Shown piece by piece: positions 15,265 through 24,261 of a DNA stretch of 64,000 bases (positions are counted from its first letter, which is position 1; each line of letters begins with the position of its first letter). The translations under genes and the position numbers were made by a program. The stretch is taken from positions 1-64,000 of the forward strand of contig CAUCKA010000010.1 in assembly GCA_958443265.1 (NCBI GenBank), read 5' to 3'. The notes under the pieces were generated by a model. The model did not search any database, was not told the DNA's origin, and saw only the letters and a program-made list of their open reading frames with translations. Source of the DNA: an uncultured Collinsella sp. (GTDB taxonomy: Bacteria > Actinomycetota > Coriobacteriia > Coriobacteriales > Coriobacteriaceae).

Positions 15265-17412
15265 TTACTTCCCCTGCACCATGGTGAGGGAGATCTTCTT
15301 GCGGTCGCGATCGACCTTTTCGACCCACACCTTGACCGTGTCACCGACGCGCACCACGTCGCTCGGGTGCTTGACGAAGCGGTTGGCGAGCTTGGAGATG
15401 TGTACGAGGCCGTCCTGGTGCACGCCCACGTCGACGAAGGCGCCAAAGTCGACGACGTTGCGCACCGTGCCCTTGAGTTCCATGCCGGGCTCCAGGTCGT
15501 CGATCGAAAGCGCCGAGCGGCTAAAGACTACCTCGGGCGCGTCGTCGCGCGGGTCGCGACCGGGCTTCTTGAGCTCGTTGACGATGTCGATGAGCGTGAG
15601 GGTGCCGCAGTCCAGGTCGCTTGCCAGCGCCGAGATGCTGCCCAGGCGGCGCTCGATATCGGGCACGCCGCCGCGGCTGAGCTCGCTTGCCGCAACGCCG
15701 GCGCGCTCCAGGACGGCCGTGGCCACCTCGTAGCTTTCGGGGTGGACGCTTGTCGCGTCGAGCGGGTTCTTGCCGCCGCTGATGCGCAGGAAACCTGCGG
15801 CGTTGAGGTACGCCTTGGGTCCCAGCTTGGGGACCTTCTTGAGCTGGCGGCGATCGGTAAAGGCGCCGTTTTCCTCGCGGTAGGCCACGATGTTTTTGGC
15901 TACGCTCGGCGTAATGCCCGACACGTAGCCCAGCAGGCTTGCGCTCGCGGTGTTGACGTCGACGCCCACACGGTTGACGACGTCTTCCACCACGTGGCCC
16001 AAGGTGCGCGAAAGCTCGGCCTGGTCAAGGTCGTGCTGGTACTGGCCAACGCCGATGGACTGGGGCGGAATCTTGACGAGCTCTGCCAGCGGGTCTTGCA
16101 GACGGCGGCCCAGGCTCATGGCGCCACGTACGGTGACATCCAGATCGGGATACTCCTGGCTCGCGAGCTCGGAGGCGGAGTACACCGACGCGCCCGCCTC
16201 GTTGACGATGGTGTAGCGAAGGCTGGGCGCCTGCTCGGCAATAAACTCCGAGACGACTTCCTCGGTCTCGCGGCTGGCGGTGCCGTTGCCGATGACGATG
16301 GTGTTGACGCTGTCCTTCTTGACGAGGCGGGCGAGCTCGCGCTTGGTGCCGGCGACGTCGTGGCGCGGCTTGGTGGGGTAGACCACGCCGTGGTCGAGCA
16401 GCTTGCCGGTCTCGTCCATGACGGCGACCTTGCAGCCGGTGCGGTAGCCCGGATCGAGCGCGAGTACGCGGGCGCCGCGCACGGGGCGCGCCGAGAGCAG
16501 GCCTTCGAGATTCTTGGCAAAGACGTTGATGGCCTCGGTCTGGGCGCGAACGGTGAGTTTGGCGCGGGCCTCGCGCTCCAGCGAGGGGGCCATGAGGCGC
16601 TTGTAACCGTCAGCGATGGCGGCATTAAAGACGGGAGCAAACACGCCCTGGCGACGGGGCCAGCGGCTGCCGAGGCGTGCCGTAGCGGCAGCGCCGTCGA
16701 CGTTCACGCGCACGCGGAGCTTGCCCTCACGCTCACCGCGGTCGATAGCCAGCACGCGGTGGTTGGGTATACGGCGCAACGGCTCGTCAAAGTTGTAGTA
16801 GGGCTCGTAGGGGGTCTTCTCGGCGGGGTCGGTGGCCTCGACGACGATGTCGGCGGTGTTTTGCGTAAAGGCGCGCAGGTCGGCGACGTTCTCGGGATCT
16901 TCGGCCACCGTCTCGGCCACGATGTCGGCGGCGCCGGCGAGCGCCTTCTCGGGCGTGTCGAAGCCGGCCTCCTCGTTGACGTAGTCCGCGGCGGCGTCGA
17001 GCGCGCTGCCCTTGGCCGAAGCCTGCATGATGATCATGTTGGCGAGTGGCTCCAGGCCGGCCTCGCGGGCCTTCTGCGCGCGGGTCATGCGCTTTTTGCG
17101 GTAGGGCTTGTAGAGGTCCTCGACACGCTGGAGCTGCGTGGCCTCGCGAATCTGCTGCTCGAGTTCGGGCGTGAGCTTGCCCTGGGCGTCGATGAGCAGA
17201 ATGACGTCCTCTTTACGCTGCTCAAGATTGCGCAGGTATGACAGGCGCTCGTCGAGGGCGCGCAGGGCGACGTCATCCATGCCGCCCGTGGCCTCCTTGC
17301 GGTAGCGCGAGATAAAGGGGATGGTGTTGCCCTCGTCGATGAGCTTGACAGCCGCCTCGACGTTGGCGGCCTTAAGGTTGAGCTCGCGGGCGAGCTGGGC
17401 GATAAGATCCAT
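15265..17412 (-). CDS. tex: Tex family S1 RNA-binding transcription accessory protein
   Basis: A 715-aa Tex protein, slightly shorter than the 770 or so residues common elsewhere. Order: N-terminal helical domain (IPFISRYRKEATGGMDD near residue 31, a family signature), YqgF/RuvX-like nuclease-fold domain (LALDPGYRTGCKVAVMD, near residue 330), helix-hairpin-helix region (near residue 480, TASASLLGYVSGITP) and C-terminal S1 domain (GTVRNVVDFGAFVDVG). It binds nucleic acid and influences transcription. The ATG at 17412 starts MDLIAQLARELN; a frame 18 codons longer lacks support. It is not obviously in an operon. Confidence 0.95.
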   Translation of the reverse strand: MDLIAQLARELNLKAANVEAAVKLIDEGNTIPFISRYRKEATGGMDDVALRALDERLSYLRNLEQRKEDVILLIDAQGKLTPELEQQIREATQLQRVEDLYKPYRKKRMTRAQKAREAGLEPLANMIIMQASAKGSALDAAADYVNEEAGFDTPEKALAGAADIVAETVAEDPENVADLRAFTQNTADIVVEATDPAEKTPYEPYYNFDEPLRRIPNHRVLAIDRGEREGKLRVRVNVDGAAATARLGSRWPRRQGVFAPVFNAAIADGYKRLMAPSLEREARAKLTVRAQTEAINVFAKNLEGLLSARPVRGARVLALDPGYRTGCKVAVMDETGKLLDHGVVYPTKPRHDVAGTKRELARLVKKDSVNTIVIGNGTASRETEEVVSEFIAEQAPSLRYTIVNEAGASVYSASELASQEYPDLDVTVRGAMSLGRRLQDPLAELVKIPPQSIGVGQYQHDLDQAELSRTLGHVVEDVVNRVGVDVNTASASLLGYVSGITPSVAKNIVAYREENGAFTDRRQLKKVPKLGPKAYLNAAGFLRISGGKNPLDATSVHPESYEVATAVLERAGVAASELSRGGVPDIERRLGSISALASDLDCGTLTLIDIVNELKKPGRDPRDDAPEVVFSRSALSIDDLEPGMELKGTVRNVVDFGAFVDVGVHQDGLVHISKLANRFVKHPSDVVRVGDTVKVWVEKVDRDRKKISLTMVQGK

Positions 17413-17491
17413 GGGAATTCCTGTCTGTGAGTACGTTACAGGTGCATGAGCCACCCAGTCTACCACCCGCCCGCGCGCCGCGGCTGCAAAG

Positions 17492-17540
17492 AAAAGCCCC
17501 GCGGGCAGGAGGCTGCTCGTGGGGCAAAGAAGAGGGGCTT
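17492..17540 (-). terminator. Probable terminator of the SDR-MFS-Gfo/Idh operon
   Basis: Read on the minus strand, AAGCCCC (17540-17534) can pair with GGGGCTT (17500-17494), followed by TTC; an inner GCCCC/GGGGC pairing competes with it. The position, just past the Gfo/Idh stop, fits a terminator, but the loop is long. Confidence 0.4.
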
Positions 17541-17598
17541 ATTTGTGGCGGACCGAGGGACTCGGCATGGGGTTTCTGCCGCGGCCGCTCTTAAGGCA

Positions 17599-18639
17599 TT
17601 ACAGCTCGACGAGCTGGCCGGTCTCGGCGGCCTCCTTGACGGCGTTGAGAAGCGTGAGCGTCTTGACGTTGTCGGCGGGGGTCACGACGGGCTCGACCTC
17701 GCGGCGGACAACCTTCACAAAGTGCTTGAGCTGCATCTTGTGGGGCAGCGCCGGGTCGACGGCCGGAATCTCCATCTGCAGCGGCTTGTGCCAGTTGGAG
17801 GCGCCGTCGTAGGAGAACTGATGCAGGCGAGGCAGCGACAGGGCGCCCTTGGTGCCGCCGATAAAGTAGGCGTCGGCGTCGAAGGGGCGGTACTGCGGAT
17901 CCTCGCGAGCGGTGGCCTCCCAGTTCCAGGGGCTGGCGGTGGCGTCGGAGATGGTCATGCTCGCAAGCGCGCCATCGGCAAAACGGACGTTGACCACGGC
18001 GGAGTCCTCGGTCTCAAAACCGCGGGCGGCGCTGGACTGCATGCCCTGGACGGCGACGGGCTCGCCCAGCAGGTAGCGGAGCAGGTCCACGTCGTGAACC
18101 AGGTTGACCAAGATCGGTCCGGCACCCTTCTTGCGGCGCCACTCGACATCGAAGTACTCGTCATTCTTATAGATCATGTAGTGGAAGCTCGACACGGTGA
18201 GCTTGCCCAGCTCGCCGGACTCGATGATCTCCTTGGCCTTGTTGACGAAGGGGTTGTGGCGACGGTGCTGACCCACGAGCACGGGCACGCCGGCGGTCTC
18301 GGCCTCGGCGGCGAAAGCCTGGGCATCCTCGAGGTCGTTGGAGATCGGCTTTTCGACCAGCGGCACGATGTTGCGCTTGATGGCCTCGCGGGCAACGCCC
18401 AAGTGCAGGTCGTTGGGGGTGGCGATGATGACGGCCTCGGGCTTGACCTCGTCCATCATCTGGGCGGGATCGGTAAAGAACGGCACGCCGGCAGCCTCGG
18501 CCGTGGCGCGGGCGCCCTCAAAGGCGTCGGCGATGGCGACGAGCTCGGCCTCGGGCTCCTCGGTGACAAAGCGGATGTGGTTGCGGCCCATGGCGCCGGC
18601 GCCGATGACGGCAATGCGGACGGGGTTGAGCTCAGACAT
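17599..18639 (-). CDS. Gfo/Idh/MocA family NAD(P)-dependent oxidoreductase
   Basis: A 346-aa dehydrogenase. The N-terminal Rossmann domain starts IAVIGAGAMGRNH (about residues 8-20), and the family block EKPISNDLEDA with the catalytic-region Lys lies near residue 98. The C-terminal half is the alpha/beta substrate domain, with the H-x-x-D-like HDVDLLRYLLG near residue 180. An AAGGAG ribosome site precedes the ATG. It is the last gene of an operon with an SDR oxidoreductase and an MFS carrier, suggesting stepwise oxidation of an imported polyol, inositol-like or sugar acid substrate. Confidence 0.9.
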   Translation of the reverse strand: MSELNPVRIAVIGAGAMGRNHIRFVTEEPEAELVAIADAFEGARATAEAAGVPFFTDPAQMMDEVKPEAVIIATPNDLHLGVAREAIKRNIVPLVEKPISNDLEDAQAFAAEAETAGVPVLVGQHRRHNPFVNKAKEIIESGELGKLTVSSFHYMIYKNDEYFDVEWRRKKGAGPILVNLVHDVDLLRYLLGEPVAVQGMQSSAARGFETEDSAVVNVRFADGALASMTISDATASPWNWEATAREDPQYRPFDADAYFIGGTKGALSLPRLHQFSYDGASNWHKPLQMEIPAVDPALPHKMQLKHFVKVVRREVEPVVTPADNVKTLTLLNAVKEAAETGQLVEL

Positions 18640-18669
18640 TTCGACTCCTTAATGCTGGTGGCTGGTGGA

Positions 18670-18700
18670 ATGTGACAAAGGGACAGTCCCTTTGTCACAT
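18670..18700. repeat. GTGACAAAGGGAC palindromic repeat, copy 1 (perfect)
   Basis: ATGTGACAAAGGGAC (18670-18684), one base, then its exact reverse complement (18686-18700). It lies between the Gfo/Idh and MFS genes. Related copies occur at 28191, 29738, 41301, 46208 and 52975, so this is a dispersed intergenic repeat family. Confidence 0.8.
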
Positions 18701-18708
18701 CGGTAAAA

Positions 18709-19965
18709 CTAGGCGGACTTCTTCTTGCTGTCGGAGACCATCATGTAGAGGGTGAGCACGACGGCGATGGCGGCGATCACGATGGCGCCGTAGAAGGACT
18801 GCTGGTAGGCGGCGCTGCCGGCCTCGGCGTGATACAGCACGGCAGTGATGGGCTGGCTGATCCAGGTAGAGGCGGCGTAGCCCAAAAACATGATGCCGTA
18901 GTTGACACCGATGTTGCTGGTGCCAAAGGCGCCACCGGTGAGCGGCGGGTAGATGACGAGCAGGGCGCCAAAGCTAAAGCCGAGCAGAGCGAGCGCCACA
19001 AAGAACATGCTCTGCGTAAAGCTCATCGACATGATGACGAGCGCGACGATGGTCACGACAAGGCTGATGAGCAGCGACTTGTAGGCACCGATCTTGTCGA
19101 TGATCTGGCCAAAGGAAAGGCGACCGACCAGGTTGGCGCAGGTGTTGACGGAGACGACCACGCCGCCGAGGGCGACGGCTGCGGCACTCGTGGGGTCGGC
19201 GAAGAGCTGGACGGCGGCGATGGAGGCAACCTTGCCCACAAGCAGGGTGCCCGCGGTGGCGGCGAAGGCGAAGGTGGCGATGAGGACCCAGAAGCGCGGG
19301 GTTTTGACCATCTCGCCCGGGGTGAGGTCGCCGAAGGTACCGGCGTGCGCGCCGCCCTTGGGGGCCTCGAAGCCCTCGGGCAGCCAACCGGCCTCGGGGG
19401 CCTTCAGGAACAGGGCGGAGGCGGCGATCGTCACAAAGAAGATGACGCCGAGTGCCTTGAGGGCGCCAAAGATGCCCAGGCTCGGGATGAGCAGCGAGGC
19501 GAGCACCGGGGACAGCACGGCGGGGCCGGCGGTCGAAGCAGCAAGCGTAATGCCGGAGGCGAGGCCCTTCTTGTCGATAAACCACTTCTGACCCGTGGTG
19601 AGTGCCGGGTTGTAGCCCAGGCCGTTGCCGACAGCGGCGACGAGCGAGAACCACAGGTAGAACTGCCAAGGCTCGGTGACGGTGCCGGACATGAACCAGC
19701 CCAGGCCGTAGCACACGGCGGCGGCGATCACGACGTTGCGGGGGCCGATCTTATCGGAGATGCGACCGGCGAAGATACCCGTCACGGCCATGATGGTCTG
19801 AAAGACCGGGAAAGCCCAGGTAAGAGCGCTGGACCACTCGGGATAGACGGCGAGCAGGTTCTTGCTCACAACGGAATACAGCGCGATGGAACTGATGAAG
19901 AACATGGTGACGCACGCGGCGGAAAGCACGACGGTGCGACCCTTGTTGGAGTTGGTGGAAGCCAT
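18709..19965 (-). CDS. MFS transporter, oxalate/formate antiporter-like (OFA) family
   Basis: A 418-aa 12-TM carrier. The TM2-TM3 loop motif GRISDKIGPRNV (about residue 62) and GLGYNPALTTGQKWF, near residue 115, are characteristic of the OFA subfamily, which carries organic anions such as oxalate, formate or lactate-like acids. It ends in KKKSA. It lies between the SDR and Gfo/Idh genes, all on the minus strand, and probably imports the compound those enzymes oxidise. The gap to the Gfo/Idh gene contains a palindromic repeat. Confidence 0.85.
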   Translation of the reverse strand: MASTNSNKGRTVVLSAACVTMFFISSIALYSVVSKNLLAVYPEWSSALTWAFPVFQTIMAVTGIFAGRISDKIGPRNVVIAAAVCYGLGWFMSGTVTEPWQFYLWFSLVAAVGNGLGYNPALTTGQKWFIDKKGLASGITLAASTAGPAVLSPVLASLLIPSLGIFGALKALGVIFFVTIAASALFLKAPEAGWLPEGFEAPKGGAHAGTFGDLTPGEMVKTPRFWVLIATFAFAATAGTLLVGKVASIAAVQLFADPTSAAAVALGGVVVSVNTCANLVGRLSFGQIIDKIGAYKSLLISLVVTIVALVIMSMSFTQSMFFVALALLGFSFGALLVIYPPLTGGAFGTSNIGVNYGIMFLGYAASTWISQPITAVLYHAEAGSAAYQQSFYGAIVIAAIAVVLTLYMMVSDSKKKSA

Positions 19966-20031
19966 TGGACTCTTTCTAATCGATGCGGGGGAGGGGCGGA
20001 CACGTCCGCGGGGCCTCCCTGTCGGGTTGGT

Positions 20032-20913
20032 TTACTGGTCAGTCGGCTTGGCGACGCCGGACTCGTCAGACCAAAGCTCGACACCCTTGTTCTTGAGGTA
20101 GTTGTCGGCAAAGGCTCGGCGGCCGCCGGGCTTGGCGGTGAGGTCGCCCATCATATTGGAGAAGCCGCCATCGACCTTGATGGCGTCGCCGGTGGTAAAG
20201 TCCGAGCGCTTGGACGCCAGGAACATGACGGCGTTGGCGATATCGCTGACCTCGCCGATGCGGCGCGTGGCGATGAGACGGCTGCGGCTCTTCTCGACCT
20301 CGGGGTCGGCGTAAAAGCTCGCCGACATGGGGGTCTTAACAAAGCAGGGCTCGACGCAATTGGAACGCACGCCGTAGGGACCCCACTCGGCAGCCAACAT
20401 CTTCGACATCATGTTGACGCCCGCCTTGGTGGAGCTGTACACGCCCGAGAACGTCTCGGGGGAGTGGCTGGCAACGGTCGAGATGTGCACCAGGCGACCC
20501 TGACCAGCCTTGATCATCTCGCGACCAAAGCGCTGCGCGGTGATGAAGTAGCCGGTGAGGTTGACGTTGATGACCTCGTTCCAGTCGCTCAGCGGCAGGT
20601 CCTCCATAGCGGCGAAGCGCAGGATGCCGGCGGTGTTGACGAGAACGTCGACGCGGCCGAAGTTGGCGATGGTGGCGTCGACGGCGGCCTGAACCTCGGC
20701 CTCGTCGGTGGCGTTCATCTTGTAACCCTCGGCGTGGATGCCAAACTCGGCAGCAAGGTCGGCGGCAGCGGCCTTGACCTTCTCCTCGTTCAGATCGAGC
20801 AGGACGACGTTGGCGCCGTTGCGGGCGAACTCGCGGCAGATTTCGGCGCCCATGCCGCCGAGTGCGCCGGTCACGGCGCAGACATCGCCCTCGAGCTTAA
20901 GCCAATTGCTCAT
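20032..20913 (-). CDS. Short-chain dehydrogenase/reductase
   Basis: A 293-aa classical SDR with an extended C-terminus. NAD(P) motif TGALGGMG is at residues 15-22, NTAGIL near residue 92, the catalytic Ser in HISTVAS near residue 143 and the catalytic YSSTK near residue 158. PxxxxTPM-like VEPCFVKTPM follows. The last 35 or so residues (GGRRAFADNYLKNKG) go beyond the usual SDR end. First gene of the minus-strand operon and divergent from the LysR gene at 21147, which probably controls it. Confidence 0.9.
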   Translation of the reverse strand: MSNWLKLEGDVCAVTGALGGMGAEICREFARNGANVVLLDLNEEKVKAAAADLAAEFGIHAEGYKMNATDEAEVQAAVDATIANFGRVDVLVNTAGILRFAAMEDLPLSDWNEVINVNLTGYFITAQRFGREMIKAGQGRLVHISTVASHSPETFSGVYSSTKAGVNMMSKMLAAEWGPYGVRSNCVEPCFVKTPMSASFYADPEVEKSRSRLIATRRIGEVSDIANAVMFLASKRSDFTTGDAIKVDGGFSNMMGDLTAKPGGRRAFADNYLKNKGVELWSDESGVAKPTDQ

Positions 20914-21146
20914 AGGAACTTCCCTTCTTGTGCCTCCTTGTGGGCCGCTCCCATTAATCGACCCACGTGGTTTTCGCTGGTTATCGTATGCTTTGCATTT
21001 GCGCAGGTGAATTGCATATTTGTTAGAATGGCGTTAACCGTAGGTTTACGCCGTGCGATGCAGTTTGTTCTCAATTGAGTGTGTGACCTGCCAAAACAAC
21101 CCCCTTTGGCAACGCATGGCCATATGTCTGGAAACGGGAGATTGAC
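20914..21146. promoter_or_regulatory. Divergent promoter region, SDR operon / LysR
   Basis: A 233-base AT-richer spacer. It contains TTGCATTTGC and TTGCATATTTG tracts about 20 bases apart (20994-21021) of the kind found at LysR-controlled promoters. No precise T-N11-A site can be fixed by eye. Confidence 0.35.
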
Positions 21147-22025
21147 GTGTACGATCGACGACTTGAGGCCATATCGGCCGCCGCGGAGCTGGGAAGCTTC
21201 TCGCGCGCCGCGGCAAAACTGCGTGTGTCGACCCCAGCGCTCGTCAAACAGGTGTCGGGATTCGAGGCCGAGTTTGGCATCACGTTGTTCGAGCGCTCAC
21301 ACTCGGGCGTCAAGGTGACGCCGGCGGGTGCACTGCTGGTGGACGATGCGCGCTCGATCATGCGCCAGTCCGAGGATGCGTTGCGCCGCGCCCGACGCGC
21401 GGCGGGCGATGGCGGCGCCGTGCGCCTGGGCGTGTCGATGATGTGCCCGGGGCGCCAGACGCTGTCGATGTGGCCGAGTGTGCACGAGTTGGAGCCGTCG
21501 CTGCGCTTTGAGATTGTGCCGGTGAGTGACCTCTACGATGAGCGCGAGGCCGTCATGCGCAGTCTTGGTCGCGAAGTGGATGTGGTGCAGTCGAGTTTTT
21601 CGACCCCGCGCTGGGGCGACGCCTGCCAAAAGCTCCTTATCGTCAACGTACCGTTTTATATTGATGTGCCGCGCACGAGCCCGCTTGCGCGCAAGACGCG
21701 CATCACGGTCGCCGACCTGGAGGCCATGCGCCTTCGCGTGCTTCGCCACGGCAACGACGCCATGGACAGCCTGCGTATCGATCTTTTGGCCGACGGCGGC
21801 GTGGACGTGATCGATGTGGATAGCTTCGACTTTGCGCTCTTTAACGAAGCCGAGGAAAAAGGCGACGCGGTGCTCACCTGCGGCGCATGGTCGGGGGTAC
21901 ACCCAGCCTTTGTGGGCGTGCCGTTCCTCTGCGGGCGAGAGGTGCCGGTCTTTCTGCACTATCCGCTCGAGCCCACCCTCCAAGTCCAAAAATTCGTCAA
22001 CGCCATGGCCCAGCTTCTCACCTAG
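21147..22025 (+). CDS. LysR-family transcriptional regulator
   Basis: A 292-aa LysR-type regulator starting at GTG with GGGAG upstream. The N-terminal HTH (about residues 1-62) has the hallmark GSFSRAAAKLRVSTPALVKQ and FGITLFERSHSGVKVT. The C-terminal effector domain runs from about residue 90. It is divergent from the SDR-MFS-Gfo/Idh operon and is the probable regulator, with a ligand likely to be that operon's substrate. A 37-bp perfect palindrome follows its stop. Confidence 0.92.
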   Translation: MYDRRLEAISAAAELGSFSRAAAKLRVSTPALVKQVSGFEAEFGITLFERSHSGVKVTPAGALLVDDARSIMRQSEDALRRARRAAGDGGAVRLGVSMMCPGRQTLSMWPSVHELEPSLRFEIVPVSDLYDEREAVMRSLGREVDVVQSSFSTPRWGDACQKLLIVNVPFYIDVPRTSPLARKTRITVADLEAMRLRVLRHGNDAMDSLRIDLLADGGVDVIDVDSFDFALFNEAEEKGDAVLTCGAWSGVHPAFVGVPFLCGREVPVFLHYPLEPTLQVQKFVNAMAQLLT

Positions 22026-22058
22026 CTCACCTGGGACGGGGCTCTTTTAGTTACTTCG

Positions 22059-22140
22059 AGGATGATTTTTCTGGGACGGGGATTAAATAATCATTCGGTA
22101 CACAATGATTATTTAATCCCCGTCCCAGAAAAATCATCCT
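22059..22140. repeat. Perfect palindrome with 37-bp arms and 8-base loop
   Basis: The arms 22059-22095 and 22104-22140 are exact reverse complements and contain CTGGGACGGGGATTAAAT. A partial relative, CTGGGACGGGGCTCTTTT, lies just before it at 22031-22048. The length and perfection exceed what a terminator needs and resemble REP/REPIN-type mobile palindromes. It may also end LysR transcription. Confidence 0.8.
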
Positions 22141-22147
22141 TACAAAA

Positions 22148-22186
22148 CGAGGCCCTGGCCAAATGGCCAGGGCCTCGCAAACTTTT
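22148..22186 (+). terminator. Rho-independent terminator
   Basis: CGAGGCCCTGGCCA (22148-22161) and TGGCCAGGGCCTCG (22164-22177), then a short spacer and TTTT. The stem is perfect. It follows the long palindrome after the LysR gene. Confidence 0.65.
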
Positions 22187-22219
22187 ATTCCGTTCTAAAT
22201 GACGGGCTGATTGCGCGTA

Positions 22220-22327
22220 GGAGGGTGCCCCGGGGGCGGCGGGGTATTTCCTCCGCGCGCAGTTTCGCAGCGCAGCGAGAATGTTTGAGCACGGAGGAAT
22301 TACCCCGCCGCCCCCGGGGCACCCTCC
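22220..22327. repeat. GC-rich inverted repeat with 27-bp arms
   Basis: Arms 22220-22246 and 22301-22327 are exact complements (GGAGGGTGCCCCGG core). Inside, TTCCTCCG (22248-22255) and CGGAGGAA (22292-22299) extend the stem after one mismatch, giving about 35 bp. It lies 15 bases beyond the stop of the minus-strand ABC exporter gene. No T-run follows on either strand. Confidence 0.7.
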
Positions 22328-22341
22328 GTCAGTAACCGGTC

Positions 22342-24261
22342 CTACTCCAGCTCAAACGCTCCGGTATAGAGCTGATAGTAATATCCGCGCTTGGCGATCA
22401 GCTCGTCGTGGTTGCCGCGCTCGATGATGCGGCCGTGGTCCAGGCAGATGATCGCGTCGGAGTTGCGCACAGTGGAGAGGCGGTGCGCGATGACAAACGT
22501 CGTGCGACCCTCCATGAGCTTGTCCATGCCCGCCTGCACGATAGCCTCGGTGCGGGTGTCGATGCTCGACGTTGCCTCGTCCAGGATCATCGCCGGCGGA
22601 TCGGCGACGGCAGCGCGCGCGATCGAGATCAGCTGGCGCTGGCCCTGTGACAGCTGTGCGCCGTTGCCGGTGAGCATGGTGTCGTAGCCGTCGGGCAGGC
22701 GGGTGATAAAGTCGTCCGCGCCCGCGAGCTTGGCCGCCGCGATGCACTCCTCGTCGGTCGCGTCCAGGTTGCCGTAGCGGATGTTGTCCATTACGGTGCC
22801 GGTGAACAGGTTCACGTCCTGCAGTACCACGCCCAGCGAGCGGCGCAGATCGGCCTTGCGGATCTTGTTGACGTTGATGCCGTCGTAGCGAATCTTGCCG
22901 TCGGCGATGTCATAGAAGCGGTTGATGAGGTTGGTGATGGTCGTCTTGCCGGCACCGGTGGCGCCGACAAACGCGACCTTCTGGCCCGGCTTGGCAAACA
23001 CGGACACGCCGTGCAGCACCTCGTGGTCGGGCGTGTAGCCAAAGTCGACGTTGTCCATGACCAGGTCGCCGCGCAGCGGCACGTACTCGATCTCGCCGGT
23101 TGCGCGGTGCGGATGTTTCCACGCCCACATGCCGGTGTGGTGGTCAGCCTCCTCGAGCTGCCAGGTATCGGGGTTGACCTGCGCGTTGACGAGCGTCACA
23201 TAGCCTTCGTCGGCTTCGGGCTTCTCGTCGATGAGCTCAAAGATACGGTCGGCGCCGGCGAGGCCCATGACCACGGCGTTGATCTGCTGCGAGATCTGGC
23301 CGATCTGTCCGCAGAACTGCTTGGTCATGTTGAGGAACGGCACCACGACGGCGATGGACAGCGCCATGCCCGAGATGCTCAGGTTGGGCACGCCCAGTGC
23401 CAGGAAAATGCCGCCGGCAAGGGCCACCAGCACGTAGAGCAGGTTGCCCAGGTTCATAAGGATGGGCATGAGGATGTTGGCATACATGTTGGCCTTTTGC
23501 GAGACCTCGAAGAGCTTTTCGTTGCGCTCGTCAAAATCGGCCTCGGCGGCAGACTCGTGGCAGAACGCCTTGACGACCTTCTGGCCGTTCATGACCTCCT
23601 CGATATGGCCCTCGACCACGCCGAGCTCGGTCTGCTGCGCAATGAAGAAGCGCGCGGAGTTGGAGCCGAGCAGCTTGGTCATAAAGGTCATAAAGGCGAC
23701 GCCGGCGATGATGACCAGGCACATCCACACGCTGTAGTACAGCATGATAAAGAACACCGTGACGATGATGATGATCGTCATGAGCAGGTTGGGCAGCGAC
23801 TGGCTGATCATCTGACGCAGCGTGTCGATGTCGTTGGTGTAGTGGCTCATGATATCGCCGCGCTGGTGCGTGTCGAAGTAGCGGATCGGCAGGTCCTGCA
23901 TGCGGTTGAACATCATCTCGCGCAGCTTCTCCAGCGAGCCCTGCGTGACGATAGCCATGGCGCGGTTCCAGAAGAGCGAGGACAGGACGCCGACGCCGTA
24001 GATGCAGGCGAGGGTGGTCACGAGCTGTGCGATCTTGGGCTGCGCGGCTTCCCAATCGCCCGACTGCCACGATTCGCCAATAATTTGCAGGGCGCTCTGC
24101 AGGAAGGTCGCGCCGATGGAGTTGATGATGGCGCAGAGCACCACGCCGGCGACGACGAGGGGCAAAAGCACGGGATAGAAGCCAAAGAGCGTCTTGATGA
24201 GGCGCGACATGGTGCCGCCCTTGCGGTTGAGCGCGCGCTCGGCGGTCGTTGCCTTACTCAT
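22342..24261 (-). CDS. ABC exporter subunit, TMD-NBD fusion with consensus ATP site
   Basis: A 639-aa half-transporter of the multidrug exporter type. Six membrane segments cover about residues 30-330, then a 40-residue linker containing HHTGMWAWKHPHR, then the nucleotide-binding domain with Walker A GATGAGKTT (near 435), signature LSQGQRQ, Walker B ILDEATSSIDT with the catalytic Glu, and AHRLS with the switch His. Its start overlaps the upstream ABC gene stop by eight bases. It is the active-site partner in a heterodimer with the degenerate subunit encoded at 24254-26098. Confidence 0.92.
   Translation of the reverse strand: MSKATTAERALNRKGGTMSRLIKTLFGFYPVLLPLVVAGVVLCAIINSIGATFLQSALQIIGESWQSGDWEAAQPKIAQLVTTLACIYGVGVLSSLFWNRAMAIVTQGSLEKLREMMFNRMQDLPIRYFDTHQRGDIMSHYTNDIDTLRQMISQSLPNLLMTIIIIVTVFFIMLYYSVWMCLVIIAGVAFMTFMTKLLGSNSARFFIAQQTELGVVEGHIEEVMNGQKVVKAFCHESAAEADFDERNEKLFEVSQKANMYANILMPILMNLGNLLYVLVALAGGIFLALGVPNLSISGMALSIAVVVPFLNMTKQFCGQIGQISQQINAVVMGLAGADRIFELIDEKPEADEGYVTLVNAQVNPDTWQLEEADHHTGMWAWKHPHRATGEIEYVPLRGDLVMDNVDFGYTPDHEVLHGVSVFAKPGQKVAFVGATGAGKTTITNLINRFYDIADGKIRYDGINVNKIRKADLRRSLGVVLQDVNLFTGTVMDNIRYGNLDATDEECIAAAKLAGADDFITRLPDGYDTMLTGNGAQLSQGQRQLISIARAAVADPPAMILDEATSSIDTRTEAIVQAGMDKLMEGRTTFVIAHRLSTVRNSDAIICLDHGRIIERGNHDELIAKRGYYYQLYTGAFELE

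Noticed and set aside
14908..17241. A 777-codon open frame on the plus strand
   Set aside because: It runs antisense to tex, whose protein has all Tex domains. Its translation is repetitive in Val, Gly, Asp and Leu as expected from the opposite strand of GC-rich coding DNA.
18829..21078. A 749-codon open frame on the plus strand
   Set aside because: Antisense to the MFS and SDR genes and made of low-complexity charged sequence.
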